From the NCBI GenBank assembly GCA_905183005.1, contig CAJJDO010000060.1, forward strand, positions 435,194 through 499,193: a stretch of 64,000 nucleotides of DNA, written 5' to 3'. The DNA is from Paramecium pentaurelia (lineage: Eukaryota > Ciliophora > Oligohymenophorea > Peniculida > Parameciidae). Under the pieces are notes generated by a model. The model ran no database searches. It was not told where the DNA came from and saw nothing but the letters and a program-made list of their open reading frames with translations. The position numbers were made by a program, and so were the translations under genes. Shown here piece by piece: positions 11,993-24,620 of this stretch (position 1 is the stretch's first letter; each line of letters starts with the position of its first letter).

Positions 11993-13832
11993 TCATCCCC
12001 ATAATTCTGTAATTAGCTATTATTTCTGTTCCAATTCACTAATTTTTTTAAATGCTAAATAAGGTGCAATATTTTCTATATCTTTATACATATCCTATAT
12101 TTTGTTTGTAATATCTCTACCCATTTATGAAGATCCACAAATGTAAATTATTCCTTCCATTGATAAATGCGAATGTATTTAGTTTAAATCCATAATATCT
12201 GTCACATATTGTTTTATAGTCTTCCTTGAAAAGGCAACTTTCAAATTACTTAAAGCACCATTCTTTTCATAATGCTTAAGTTCTTCTTCAAAAAAATATT
12301 CATCTTCAGTTCTGCATCCAAATAATAATTCCATATTTCCTTATAAAGGACATTTCTCTAAATTATTAGATTCCAAATAATAATCTCTTTCTTAAATCAA
12401 AGCTCTCATTGGAGCCAATCCTGCTCCTGGTCCAATTAATAATATTGGAACTTTAGGGTTTTTAGGGAAAACAAATTTAGAATCAGAAAGATACCCTTTT
12501 AACACAGATCCTTTTTTTAAATTTGAAAAATATTAACTACAAAGTCCAAGTCTTTTTTCATACAAAATAAGTTAACTAGCTAAAATATGAATATTTTTTG
12601 GATATTTCATATTGCTAGATGCTATGGTGAAAAATCTAGGATTTATCAAAGGACATATTTCTAATAATTATTCAATAGATAAATTGCGTATATTGTATTT
12701 TTTTATAACTGTAAGCAAATTTTCTCTCTTTTTATTAAAATTTTCATCATAGAATTCTCTTCCTTCAAATGAAGCAGCATTTAATAATTCCTCTTTATGT
12801 TATTTATTAATAACCTAATTAGATAATTCCATTAATTATTTTTTTGTTATCAAACCAGTAAAATCACAATATCTATTTTAATAAATATTATCTATACTTT
12901 TTTAAATAATTGTAGATTGAAATAGGATTAGGAAATGGATGTTTAGATGTTGTAATGATTTCAAATTTCATATTTTTATCAAATCTAAGTTAATTACATA
13001 ATTCATTGATATCTTGACTAAAAATAAAATATTTATATTACTCTGAGTTCTATGGATAAATAGCAATATTACAAGCTGTTACATAGTTAATATTATCAGC
13101 AATAAGATCAATAAATAGAGTTGAGTTTCCAAGTGTTGGTTTCTTCTTTAGTTCTTTTATTTCATTTATAGTAAAAGTAATGCTATTTTTATATTTTTAT
13201 GCCTAATAATCTAAATTAGGATGATTTTCATTTTCTGATTCATTTGTATATTTGATCTTTTAAATTGATTATTCAAACTTTTTTGGATCACATGTCTATG
13301 CTGGATATGTTTATATAAGAGTTTATTCTACTCCTGTATTTATCCAATTTTGATAATCATTTTCAGTTGTATTTTCAGCTGCATTACCTTTACCTAAAGC
13401 AAAGAGTCTTTTTGCTCCAAGTTCTTCTAATCTTTTATCTAGTTTTATTCCAAATTAACAATAATTTTCATGATTAGTATTCCCAAGAGCAAATACTATA
13501 TAAGACATATTATTGAATTCATCATTTTTTCTCTCTTTTGAAAAAATCCAAGAATTAAACTTTTAAGCATCAGAGGAGCAGGATCCAACTCCATATGTAG
13601 AGACAAAAAACACAGCCAGCTTCTATGAACTTATTTAATCAGGTTCAAATTCACTAAGATTAATTACTATATTTTAGATAACATCCTTACCCTTAGGTAG
13701 AAAGTTTAATTTTCTTGTTTCGTTAGCAAAAGTAAATGCCAGTCTACTCGAGTTTCCAGATGTAGTACCATAATAAATGTAAATCAAGCCTCTGGATTCA
13801 AAAAATGAAGCAGATGATTAACCACAACCCAT
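11993..13832 (-). CDS. NADPH-dependent diflavin oxidoreductase (P450-reductase/NDOR family)
   Basis: 604 residues with one certain intron (12873-12897). Order of domains: MGCGQSSASF acylation-type start; flavodoxin domain with YYGTTSGNSS (FMN phosphate loop), STYGVG and ALGNTNHENYCQFG; an FAD-binding region with NPRFFTIASS and KKGSVLKGYL; an NADP-binding region with GPGAGLAPMRALI, LFGCRTEDEYFFEEEL and YICGS; and a C-terminal Trp two residues from the end, as in this family. It would pass electrons from NADPH through FAD and FMN to a heme or Fe-S acceptor. A 24-nt in-frame GTAAGG...ATAG segment near residue 43 could be a further, stopless intron. Confidence 0.9.
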
Positions 13833-14670
13833 TTTTAAAATAAGATTTTTCAAATAAATTTAATCGAACAATATTATTTACTAATATACTTAATTTTTTA
13901 TTAATATAATTTAACGTAATTTAATGTGTTTGTATTTATATATATATAAATATATCCAATTCAAAAAATAATTTATCATCCAAAAGGAAGTTAATAAATA
14001 AAAAAAGAAGAATAAATAAGACAAAAAGAATAAATAGTTCTATAATTCTTAAATTAAATGATATATTAAATTCTGAAAATCTATTTGTTTAATAATTATA
14101 AATTGAATTATTGGAATGAATAAAAGATGTGATCAAAATTCAAAATATTTTAGTAACCAAAGATGAAGATTAATTATAAAACAATTTAATTATAATTAGA
14201 AGATATCATAAATTATTTACTAATAGATTTAATTTAAATACTCAAATAAGTGAATCAGATATATTTAAAAACCTTTTCAACTTGTCTTAGATATTTCTGA
14301 TATATAATGAAATTAAAGTTAATTACATTTTGAAGATAATATAATTATTTTTATAAATCTGTAAAAATTGACTTTGTATTTCATCTATTCCTATTAAATT
14401 TAGAGAAAAAGATTTGAAAAATAAAGATGAAAGTAGGGATTTCAATGAAATCGAATTGATTAAATTAATTTAATTTTTGATATATTAATATATTATAATA
14501 TATTTTTGAATCGGAGAGTATTTCATTTAATTATTATATCATATTAAAAGATTGTGAAATATAAGTATTATTATTCAATCTTAATAATTTTTTAAATATT
14601 GATTTAATTCTTTGAATATTTGAATAAATTTACTTAAGTATTTAACATTCAAGTATAAATAAATAAATTA
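13833..14670. other. Intergenic region with a possible gene remnant
   Basis: AT-rich spacer between the divergent diflavin reductase and nicalin genes. On the plus strand about 14036-14372 one frame stays open except for a single TGA at roughly 14118 and reads like protein (for example NLIIIRRYHKLFTNRF), but no start or family was found. It may be a decayed gene. Confidence 0.3.
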
Positions 14671-16165
14671 ATGAATAATTTATTGGCTATCTTCTTAATT
14701 ACATTAAATGTAATAAATGCATTTGAATTGGATGTTTATAGAATGGTAGGCATTGAATAAGATCAATTTTGGAGTGGAAGTAAGATAGCTTCTTTCTAAT
14801 TACTCACAACTCATTGGTCAGAATTGTCATCAAGAAAAGTGGCATTAATTAAATTTTCAGAAATAAATGCAAATTCGATATCTGAATTACTTACTAACAA
14901 ACCAAATGGCATTTTGATAATTCTAGATCAATTATCTCAAGATAATGAATCATAAATATGGGACTTAATCACAACTAATTTGGGTATTTAAATTATTGAA
15001 TGTAGGTCCTAAGGGAGCAACAATCCCCATTTATTTTACTTATGAATCTGAGAATATTAATAATCATTATAAGGAAATTCAAAGTGAAACAGAGTAGGAA
15101 TATTAATTATAAGTCACAAGTGTAGATTAAAAATAAGTGCTTACTTTAGAGGATTCATATGTAATATTTAATATCTAAAATATTAGAATTTATTAGAAAG
15201 CATTTCTAATTTTAAGTAAAACAATCCTTCTACACTTATTGTGTTAGGAATTGATGAGAATTTACCATCAGCTGAAATAACAATTCCAATAAATAGATTT
15301 GGAATATAATCATCCATCTTTTTTAAGATTGCTAGAGAGTTTAAATATTAATAAAGATTAAAGTAATAATCATATATTTATATAATTAGTCGAAATATAA
15401 TATTTTATATTTCCACATCTACATCATTAAATGAATATGGATTAAACTAATTCTATAAGAAATAAGAATATTAAAGAATTCTATCAACTATAGACACAAT
15501 AATAATCTTTGATTAAATTAAATAAAATGAAAAACTATATGTTGAAGTCAGTTCTTCATTATTAAATTAAATTTAAGAATAATTGACTGAATTTGATGTA
15601 TCAATTATAGAATCTGAAACTACAAACATTTCAAATAAAGAAATAGATACAATCAGAATATATACATAGAAATAACTTAAGATATTAACTCAATAAAATT
15701 CTACAATAGTACAAGACAATTAATAAATTATAATAAATTTAGTGAGTTAATTGATTGATGGTTAACCATATTAAAAATAACATTAAGATTAATTATTTGA
15801 TGAAGCTTTGAATTAATTTATCAATACACCAAATAGACATCCTGCAAATCTTTAAAAAGATTCAAAATTCATGAATGATTTGAACTCTGTAAATAATTTT
15901 ATATTATATAATAGTTATTAAGATAATTATTTAAACATACAACTAAAATGCAGTATGTAGTAAAAGATAGAAAATTCTTTACATCATCTCAATTAAAAGG
16001 ACAAATTATCAAATTTTATTCAGCATTTATTGATTTGTATCTAATTCTAGGAGTGAGTGCATGGTTAGTAGTTATTTATGGAATAACAAAAGTAAATTTA
16101 AATATTATTTTAAGTATGTTCCAATATTTAGAATTGAATAAAATGCTAATAAAAAAAGAAAGTGA
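14671..16165 (+). CDS. Nicalin-like ER membrane protein
   Basis: 465 residues after introns at 14984-15005, 15161-15186, 15889-15914 and 16092-16114. A signal peptide (MNNLLAIFLITLNVINAF) leads into a luminal domain ordered like nicalin/nicastrin: LGPKGATIPIYF, then STLIVLGIDENLPS and later a FKHT-type segment before one membrane helix (LILGVSAWLVVIYGI). Nicalin partners with NOMO and TMEM147 in the ER translocon-associated complex. The tail ends NANKKRK, a dilysine ER-retrieval signal at positions -4/-3, which agrees with ER residence. The identification rests on architecture and local similarity, so another nicastrin-fold protein remains possible. Confidence 0.68.
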
Positions 16166-16213
16166 TTTATTTATCAATGTAAATAAATTTTATTTGTTAT
16201 AATTTTAATAAAA

Positions 16214-17450
16214 ATGGGAAATCTTTAAACTCTAATAAATTATCATGCACCATTGAACTATGCATAAGATTTAAGTGAATAACTAATAGATTAAGGAATG
16301 TTACAACATCCAGGTTTAGGATAAATTTAATTATGGAAAATTAAAGAAACTAATTAGCCTTTGTTATTTTCATTTGTAAATTATCTAATCTATTTTATAG
16401 CATGTACATATATTTGAAAAAGATTCATCAATTATTGATATACATAATTTTAGAAGTTCTCTCAATCATCCTAATTTAATTGAATATTTTGCTTGTACAA
16501 GTTCAAATGCACTAAACATTGGTAAAGTATAATCTTAATAATACTTTTTTGCATACTATGAATAAACTTTAAAGGCTTATATTTAATCTATAACCTTGAC
16601 TGAAGTATAAATATGGAAGGTAAAATAATAAATACTATTTGGTAGATAATAGAATAAATAGTAGATGTTATGGTTTATTTATAAAGTTTGAATAGATATC
16701 ATTCAAACATCAATTCAGAATCAATATTCATAACTGATAATTTACATATCAAGTTGTTAGATAAAATAGGATAATAACCAAATAAATTAGCAATCAAAGA
16801 TGATGTACATGATTTAGGAATTGTTATTATAGAACTTTTAACTAAAAGAAGTAATATTTTATAATACTCTAGCAAATTAATTAAATTTTATTTAATAAAT
16901 AAAAAATTTACATGGAAAATTCACTTTATAATTATTATAATTGGTTGCAAAAATGATTGATGAAAATATTGATAGACGACCTGATTTTATTTAAATCTAA
17001 TAGATGATTATCAATAGATTCAAAGAACCCATATTTTTTTAAAATCCATAAAAATATCAAGATCTTAAAAAATTAACTTCAAGATTACCAACTTAAGAGT
17101 ATTTTACTAATAGAATAAATTAAATTAAATCAAATTAATAACAATCACCTATAAGATATGAATCCAATAATATAGTAACTTAAAAATTGAATATGCCTTT
17201 GACTAAACTTTTATGCAATACTTAAAATTAATTAAATACTATTTCAAAAGTTGACTCTATTAATAAGAATATTTATTAATTATCTCCTCCACGTAAAACT
17301 TATTAAAGTAAAATTACTCAATTATCTACTACTGCTGGTAAAAATAGTCCCATAAGTAATTATTAATTTTTATGTTTAGCTTAAAGGAACAATGATAATA
17401 TGATTATTCCGTGTACTAAAGCTTTTAATGGTATAAATATAAAGAATTGA
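16214..17450 (+). CDS. Protein-kinase-like protein (second predicted pseudokinase)
   Basis: 387 residues after introns 16376-16400, 16620-16645 and 16851-16872. Start MGNLQTLINY is an N-myristoylation candidate (Thr at position 6). C-lobe landmarks are present: YLQSLNRYHSNINSESIFIT replaces the HRDxKPEN loop (no catalytic Asp), LLDKIG replaces DFG, then DVHDLGIVIIELLTKR (subdomain IX) and LVAKMIDENIDRRPDF (subdomain XI). The N-lobe lacks a recognisable glycine loop and VAIK Lys. A Ser/Gln/Asn-rich tail of about 130 residues follows. Likely a non-catalytic scaffold. It begins 48 nt after the nicalin stop. Confidence 0.72.
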
Positions 17451-17597
17451 TTAAATTATTATTATTATTTTGATTTAACACTAAACTTTTTTTATTTAAT
17501 TTCTTTTGTTTTCATTCTCATTAAAGTTTAATTATATAGCACAAAATAATAAAATAATACTTGTGTTGCATAAAAAAATAATTAAAATATAATTTAT

Positions 17598-18529
17598 ATG
17601 ACAACATAATCTGGTCCGTTTTCCACTCCAGCTTTTATAATTAAGCTTTATGATATTTTAGATGAACAAGTATATATTATATATTTATATAATCATTAGG
17701 TGTAGTTTAACTAGATTATAAAATGGAGTGATGATGGAGAATATTTTATTGTACTATAACCTAAATTGATGGAGAATGAAATCCTCTTGTAATACTTCAA
17801 ACACAATCATTATCAATCCTTTCTAAGGTAACTCAACATGTATGAATTTATCAAAGCCAGAAACTCAGAAAATTATGAGATATTTAGTCATCCCTTCTTT
17901 AAAAGAGGCAATAAGTAATATAATATTAATGTTTTAGAAAACAATTATCATTGATTAAACGTAATCCTATTAAAACCAAATGTAAAGTAAAGAAAGAATT
18001 GAAGTCAGCTGTAAAATAGTATGATTTTTAAAAATAAATGGATTCAGAATTATTATTCTTAAAGTAAAGACAAACTAAATTTGAAACATAATTTTAAGAT
18101 ATTATATCTTAAAATGAATAAATTATGGAACAACATAAACAAATTTGGTAGGAACTTGGTAATTCAAAAAAAACACTTGATGTTAAAATTGATAGAATCA
18201 GTTATTTGCTTAGCTTTATCATCCAATAATAAGGAATTAATAATTAGGACTCAATCGAAATGTTAAATTAGATTTAGTGTAAACAAAAATAAGAATATTA
18301 ACCAGTGGAATCATTATCTCCACTGTTAAAAATGATGTAGAATCAAATGACATGGAACTTAAAAGTACCAACTTAAATGAGTACTTTTAGTCCCATGTAT
18401 AATGATTAAGGTATAATATTTCAATAAATTAACAATATAGCTTATTCACCTTTAGCTTTAAGGAGCCAAGAAAGTCTTGATAGTTATTAAAGTTTAAGTC
18501 CCTTCTACTAATAATTCAAAGAGTAGTGA
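17598..18529 (+). CDS. Heat shock transcription factor (HSF-type)
   Basis: 292 residues after introns 17670-17699 and 17915-17937. The N-terminus carries the HSF winged-helix DNA-binding domain: FIIKLYDILDE, then IIKWSDDGEYFIVLQPK, and the recognition helix region YFKHNHYQSFLRQLNMYEF followed by FSHPFFKRGNKK. A helical, Gln-rich segment with heptad Leu/Phe spacing (about residues 130-190) would serve as the trimerisation domain. The C-terminus is rich in Ser, Pro, Gln and Met, suiting an activation domain. HSFs bind nGAAn repeats after heat or proteotoxic stress. It is convergent with the small membrane protein downstream. Confidence 0.93.
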
Positions 18530-20006
18530 TATATAACATAACTTTATTAATTAATTATTGAAATCACCCATTCTTCAATGTGAAAAATGAGGAAATATCA
18601 TTGATTTTAAAAATCATAAAATACATAATTGTAAACAAATATTTGTAAAATATCAACAATTATATGTTCTTACTTATACATTTAATATTCCCAAGTTACA
18701 CATACATGGATATTTTTGAGTCAGTGTAAATAAGAATAACTCATCACTTTCAAATGTATAAAGATATTAATAATTAATATTAATTCTGAATAAATATTTC
18801 AGTAATAATAATAAAATTAATTTAATTATGCGTTCTAACTTGAGTAGAACATAATAAAGAAAATTTTAGTTAAAAAAGAGGGAATTAATAAAAAGTAATT
18901 CAAAAAGAATGAATTGACAAAATTTTAGATTAAGAATTAACTAAATCAATATAAGTAAAAATTATTTTATTATTTTTTAATTGAATGAAATATAGGTATG
19001 AGAAAATATTTTCATAAAAAAGTATAAAATTAGGATTATTATTATATGATTGAAAGTCAAAATTATAAGTTTATACGATTATAAAATTATACTATTTTTC
19101 TAAAGCTAAATTCTTAATATTGTCAAATTAGACAATTCGATTAAAAAGGGAAATCTAAGAATTTTTTGTTTAATATTATCATTATAACAGAAATTATCTA
19201 AAAGAAGAAATAGTAACACTTGGAAAATACTGAATTCAAATCTAATTACAAATATTTAATGTAAATAGAACTCATTCTTATGAATGAAAAATATAAATAA
19301 AATCTTTCTAATTCTTGTAGTCAAGTTTGAAATAAATTTATTTGCTATAAAATATTATTAAAGGATTAAGAAATTTATATAGATTTAATGATTAATTATC
19401 ACTCTTCAAATCTTACTGATTATACCTTCTCTCTTTTTGTTTTTAATTTTTGGATATTATGGATGAGGTTGATTGAAATTATCATTTAAATTAGGTCTTT
19501 ATGATCTTTAAAATTTTTTGAATTTTTTAACAATTTTGTTTGTCAACTTTTAACAAAAATAATAGGTTCCAAAAAATCCATTCTAATTTTTATAATCTAT
19601 TCGAAATGATTACCATTTATAAAAAAAGATTTAAATGTTATTTAATCTTGATAAACTAGATATATTTTATCTTACTTAACTCTATTTAATATTAAAGATC
19701 GATTTCCTTGATTTTTTGAAACAAATCTTATGACTTCAGATACATAGATTTAGAATAGTTAGTCAGTTTAAAATAGCGAAAATATATAGCAATATCAATC
19801 TGCTTAGAATTTTTTAAATACTTTTTAGAGAGTTGTCATATGAATCATCAACAGGCTATTAGAATAATACATGTCTTTCTAGCAATTTTAAATTTTTGAT
19901 AGGAAAGATTTACTTATTATTGAATATATATAATAATTTTAAGCAATTCGATATAATGAAGACATTTATAAATATTTTTTTATTGATTGTATATATGATT
20001 TATTTT
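18530..20006. other. Long stretch without a supported gene; scattered remnants
   Basis: About 1.5 kb, very AT-rich. A short frame from 18828 (MRSNLSRTQQRKFQ...) stops at TGA within about 30 codons. A Gln/Ser-rich frame near 19731-19840 (MTSDTQIQNSQSVQNSEN...) also ends quickly. Neither has splice sites that extend it. These may be decayed genes or chance frames, since chance frames are longer when only TGA is a stop. Confidence 0.4.
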
Positions 20007-20420
20007 TCAATGCCATAATTTTAATGGATTATACTATTCTTAAGTTTTTTAAGCTAATATTTGATCTGCATTTTGATCTCTTAAATAGATTTCAGGTCTA
20101 TAGACTGATCTGACTGGATTTTAGGCAATTCTAAACAAATTAGTGATTTAATTAGTTGTCGATAATTTAGCCCATACTCCTTCAACCAAATTCTTAAATG
20201 ATTATAATAATACATACATATCCAACATAAAACACTGCTATTGATGCAATAGTACCAAAAGTAAATGCATGTGCTCTTTACAATCTCAAGTGATAGGATC
20301 TTTATTTTGCATCTTAAATGCTATAAATAAATTAAAATTTTACTATGAATATTCATAAAGTTTTTTTAAAGATTCCTCAGCAGTCAAATGTGAACGATTT
20401 TGATTCACCAAGTCTTTCAT
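20007..20420 (-). CDS. Small single-pass membrane protein, 121 aa
   Basis: Two introns (23 nt splitting a Tyr codon near residue 28, and 25 nt after the membrane segment) restore a frame from ATG 20418-20420 to TGA 20007-20009. Residues about 40-60 form one hydrophobic helix (FTFGTIASIAVFYVGY) flanked by a basic N-terminal part (QRSYHLRLQRAH) and a polar C-terminal part with Arg, Gln and Tyr. The size and layout resemble small mitochondrial inner-membrane subunits, but no family is recognised. It is convergent with the HSF gene and downstream of topoisomerase II. Confidence 0.68.
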
Positions 20421-20763
20421 TTATATATTTTTATAATTATTAACAAAAATAAATTGAGTTATCAACACTATTATCACATCTTTAATAAATTTTTATGATC
20501 AATCTTATATAATATAGTACTCAATTATGTATGAATTAATATCTCTGTCTATTCTATTACTTTGATACTTAATAAATTATAGTAAATTATAGAGATGATC
20601 TAATAAATTAAAATAATTATAAATAGGGAATTCCTTATCATCAGTAAAATTATAATTTTCACATATTTTCTTTCTTTTAGAGATTGGTAAGTTTTTCATA
20701 TATTTAAATCTATTTTAATAAGTATTTTAACATAAATATTTAATAATCAATTATCTTGTATAT
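20421..20763. other. Intergenic spacer
   Basis: About 340 nt between the topoisomerase II stop and the small membrane protein start, both on the minus strand. No coding frame or repeat of note. Confidence 0.5.
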
Positions 20764-23700
20764 TCAATCATCATCTGAGCTACTTTCTACTTTTAATCTT
20801 CTTATTCTTCTGCCTTGAACCGATTATGAAACTTGCTTTGAATTATCAATCTATAATTTTGATTCCTATTACTTTGAATTGAGTTATTTAGAATTGAAAT
20901 CATTTTGTTTAGAATTAATTTCACTTAATTTATCATCTTATTTTTTATATTTTGATAAAATTTCTTCAACTGGATCCTTACTCTTTATAGCTTTTGACTT
21001 TTATACTTTCTCTTCAACTATTTTTTGTTCTTATTTTTCATTTTTCTTTTTAGGTTTTTTCATCTATTTTCCTGGCATTTTTTCTTATTAATTAATCAAT
21101 CGCAATTCTATTTCATTCATTTCTTCATAAGATTCTAAAAACTTATCTAAATCTTCTCTCCACATGACTGATATTTCTTTATTAATCAAAGCTTCTCTGC
21201 TTTAAACCCTTTGATTTAATTCATCTTATAATTTCTCAACTTTTTCATAAGTAAGTGAAAATAATGGCATTGATAATAAATAATTAAATTCACTTATATC
21301 AATCGATGGTGTTTATTATAATTTTTTTGAGATTTATTTTTTTATTTGCTTTTCTTCATCTCCTGATACTTCTTCAACTTCACTTTCATCATCATCAACA
21401 TTTTTCTATTATTTTTAAGAATCACCAAATGCTTTTACTTTTGTAGATTTTACTTAAATTAATTATGAAAATCTAGTAAATCCATATTTATCTAATTATT
21501 TCACTAAATCTATTTTCTTAATATTTCTTAATTTAATCTCTTCACTTATAACCATTTTTATGAATTTTAATTTATTATCTAATAATTATACTTCTCTATC
21601 CAATTTTGATATAAGATAATCTTTTCTTTTATGATAAAACTCTAATCTAACTAAATAAAACTCTTCCATTATATCCTAAACACATTCATATTTTTTTATT
21701 TTATTATTTGAATCAAATAATACCATATTGCTGCATGATGCTGGTGAAGTCAGTTTAAAATATTCTAAGGGATTTCTCAAATCTTATACAAATCCATCAA
21801 CCATTTATATTTCAAAATGAATTTTATATTTTGTATGATATTCTCTCAAATCCACAATTTAACTACCTTCTTCAGCCATTTCTTTATCTAACCATTCCTT
21901 GTAATTTTTTGTCCATTTTTTAATTGGGAGTTCTCTAATAGTAATAATATCTGTTTCTTAATTACAATCAATAAGACCTTTGATAATACCATTACCATTA
22001 GGTAAATTTTCAATTATACCATCAAAATTTCTATAAAATGGTGTCATTGGCTAAAATTATTATCCATCCAATCTATTTTTAATCTATTAAACAATATCAA
22101 TTGGATTATAATTTTAAATTGATGTAGACCAACCAGTACCTATACCTTCAGCTCCATTAACTAAACTCATAGGAATGATAGGAACATAATATTCTGGTTC
22201 AACCATTTATCCATCATCTTCCAAATACTTTAATAAATGATCATCTTATTCAGGGAATAAGTATCTTGTAATTTTATTAAGAGCTGTAGAGATATATCTT
22301 GCAGATGCATGATCCTTGCCACCCATAGCTCTACTACCAAATTAACCTTTTGGTAATAATAAATTAATATTATTTGAACCAACAAAATTTTATGCCATAC
22401 CTATAATTGTAGAAACTAATGATATATCTCCATGATGATAAGCAGAATGTTCTGCAATATAACCACCCAATTAGACCACCTTAATTTCTTATTTTAAATT
22501 TCTCTTAAAACATGCAAATAATACTTTTCTCTATCCTGGTTTTAAACCATCCATTAGAGATGGAATAGATCTAATATTATCTGCCATAGAAAAATGAATC
22601 AATTCTTTATGTATGAATTCTGAATAACCTAATTCTTTTTTTGTATGATCTACATATAAATCATGATTGTATTAAGCTAACCATTATTTTCGATCATTTG
22701 CTTTTTTCTTATTAAAACATAGATCAATTGAATTATCATCTTCATCACCATCATATCTAAATTAAATTGTATGTGTTCTTAAATTTTTAAAGTACTCTTA
22801 AGCTTCTTAATCATCAGATGTACCTAAACCTTTGTAATATTTTATCTTCCATGTTTTAATATCTTCATCTTAAGCAAATTTGTTAAAATCTTAAACTGTA
22901 AAGAATGGGATCGTTTAATTACCTTTTATTGCTTTTATTAAAGGTGTTACAAACTCTTTGAGAAATCCACGATATTTAACTAAAGATGGCCAAAAATGAT
23001 GAATAAAATTGATAATCAAACCTTTAATATGTGAACCATCTATATCCTGATCTGTCATAATCATTACTGATCCATATCTAAGTGATTTTAAATCATTATA
23101 TTGTCTTTCCTTCTATAAACCTATTATTTTTATCAAATTTTCAATTTCTTCATTTTATAAAATTTATTTTAAAGATGCCTCCCTAACATTTAAGAGTTTA
23201 CCTTTTAAAGGAAATACACCATATCTATCTCTGCCTACAATATCAATACCTGCCATAGCTAAAGCTTTTGCTGAATCTCCTTCTGTTAATATTAATGTAC
23301 AAAGTTCTGAGTTCTTTTTTCCTGCATCATTAGCATCATCCAATTTTTCAATTCCATGTAATCTGCCAGTTTTTGTACCTTTCAATTATTTATTTAATTT
23401 AGCATCAGCTTTAGCTTTAGCTTATTAAAATATAGTTTCAATAATATCAGTCTTTATTAAAGCTTTTGAGAATTTTTCAGTCACTTTAAATTTCTCTTCA
23501 TTAGTACCTCCAAATTCTGATACCTTAGTAGTCATATTCTCCTTTGTTTATGAATCAAAGGTTGGATTATCAATTAAGCAATTAATAAATACCCAAAGAG
23601 ATTGTTTAATTTGATATTTTTAAACTTCAATTGATTTGTATTTTTTATTATTATTCATTTCATTTTAAATTTCTTATATAATTTTATCAGTCACATAATT

Positions 23701-24588
23701 AACATGGGTACCTCCTTTTGCAGTATATATAGCATTAACAAAAGAAACATGTTAAAATTATGTAGGAGAATAACTAACAACTACTTCCCATCTTGGAGTA
23801 GTCATTTCTTTATCAAATATTTTAATTGCTCCTTCATTTGGTAAATATAAATCTACATATTTTTAGAATGAATTGATTTTAATCTTCTCATCATTCAAAT
23901 AAACAGTGATTCTATTACCATATATTCCAGCCAAATCGTATACTCTTCTAGTTAACAAAGCCTAAGTATCTGCTTCTATCTCCTTCATTCCAAACCTTTT
24001 ATAATCTGGTTTATATGAAATACTCACATAAGGATCTTTCTTTACTTGTTTAATAATTGGAATCTGTTTATTACTCATATTATTGTTCCAAACTAACTTA
24101 AAATAACTTTTCCCATCACAAACTTCTAATGTGAACTCTGTTGAATAAACATTTGTCAATTTTGCTCCATATCCATTCCTTCCACCTACCACTCTTTTTT
24201 CAGTATCATCAAAATTACTTCCTGTCAGAAACACTCCAAAAATTAACTCTGGTACATAGATTTAATATTCCTTATGAATTTCAACAGGTATAGGAAATCC
24301 ATCATTTTTAATTGAAATTTCATTTCCTATGTCTACTTTGATATAAGACTATTTAAATTATTTGGTATCTCTTTAGAGATTATCAGCTGCATTAACCAAA
24401 ATTTCATCGAATATTTTAAAAAAACCGGGCACATATTCAATTTCTTTTTAAATCATTTTTCCATTTTGAATTATCCACATTTATTCTGAAGTTCTTTACA
24501 AACTACCAATATATGTATCAGGCCTTTAAAGAATATGCTCAATATGAGTCATCTTTTTATATTACTCTTCTATAGTCTTTTGGCGCAT
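20764..24588 (-). CDS. TOP2: DNA topoisomerase II
   Basis: An intronless frame of 1274 residues, the longest uninterrupted CDS in the window. GHKL ATPase part: MRQKTIEEQYKKMTHIEHIL, RPDTYIGS, ILVNAADN, NDGFPIPV and VGGRNGYGAKLTNVYS. TOPRIM part: LILTEGDSAKALAMAGI and GRDRYGVFPLKGK. The breakage-reunion domain contains GGKDHASARYIST; the catalytic Tyr codon is at 22294-22296 (residue 765), close to its position in yeast and human enzymes. The C-terminus is Lys/Gln-rich and ends in SSSDDD. It passes one duplex through another using ATP. The start lies 32 nt from the stop of the phosphatase gene upstream. Confidence 0.97.
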
Positions 24589-24620
24589 AATAATTGAAAT
24601 TATAAACAATTTAAATTTAT

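Noticed and set aside
19731..19842. Short Gln/Ser-rich frame starting MTSDTQ as a gene
   Set aside because: Too short, no continuing exon with normal splice sites, and such frames arise easily when only TGA stops translation.
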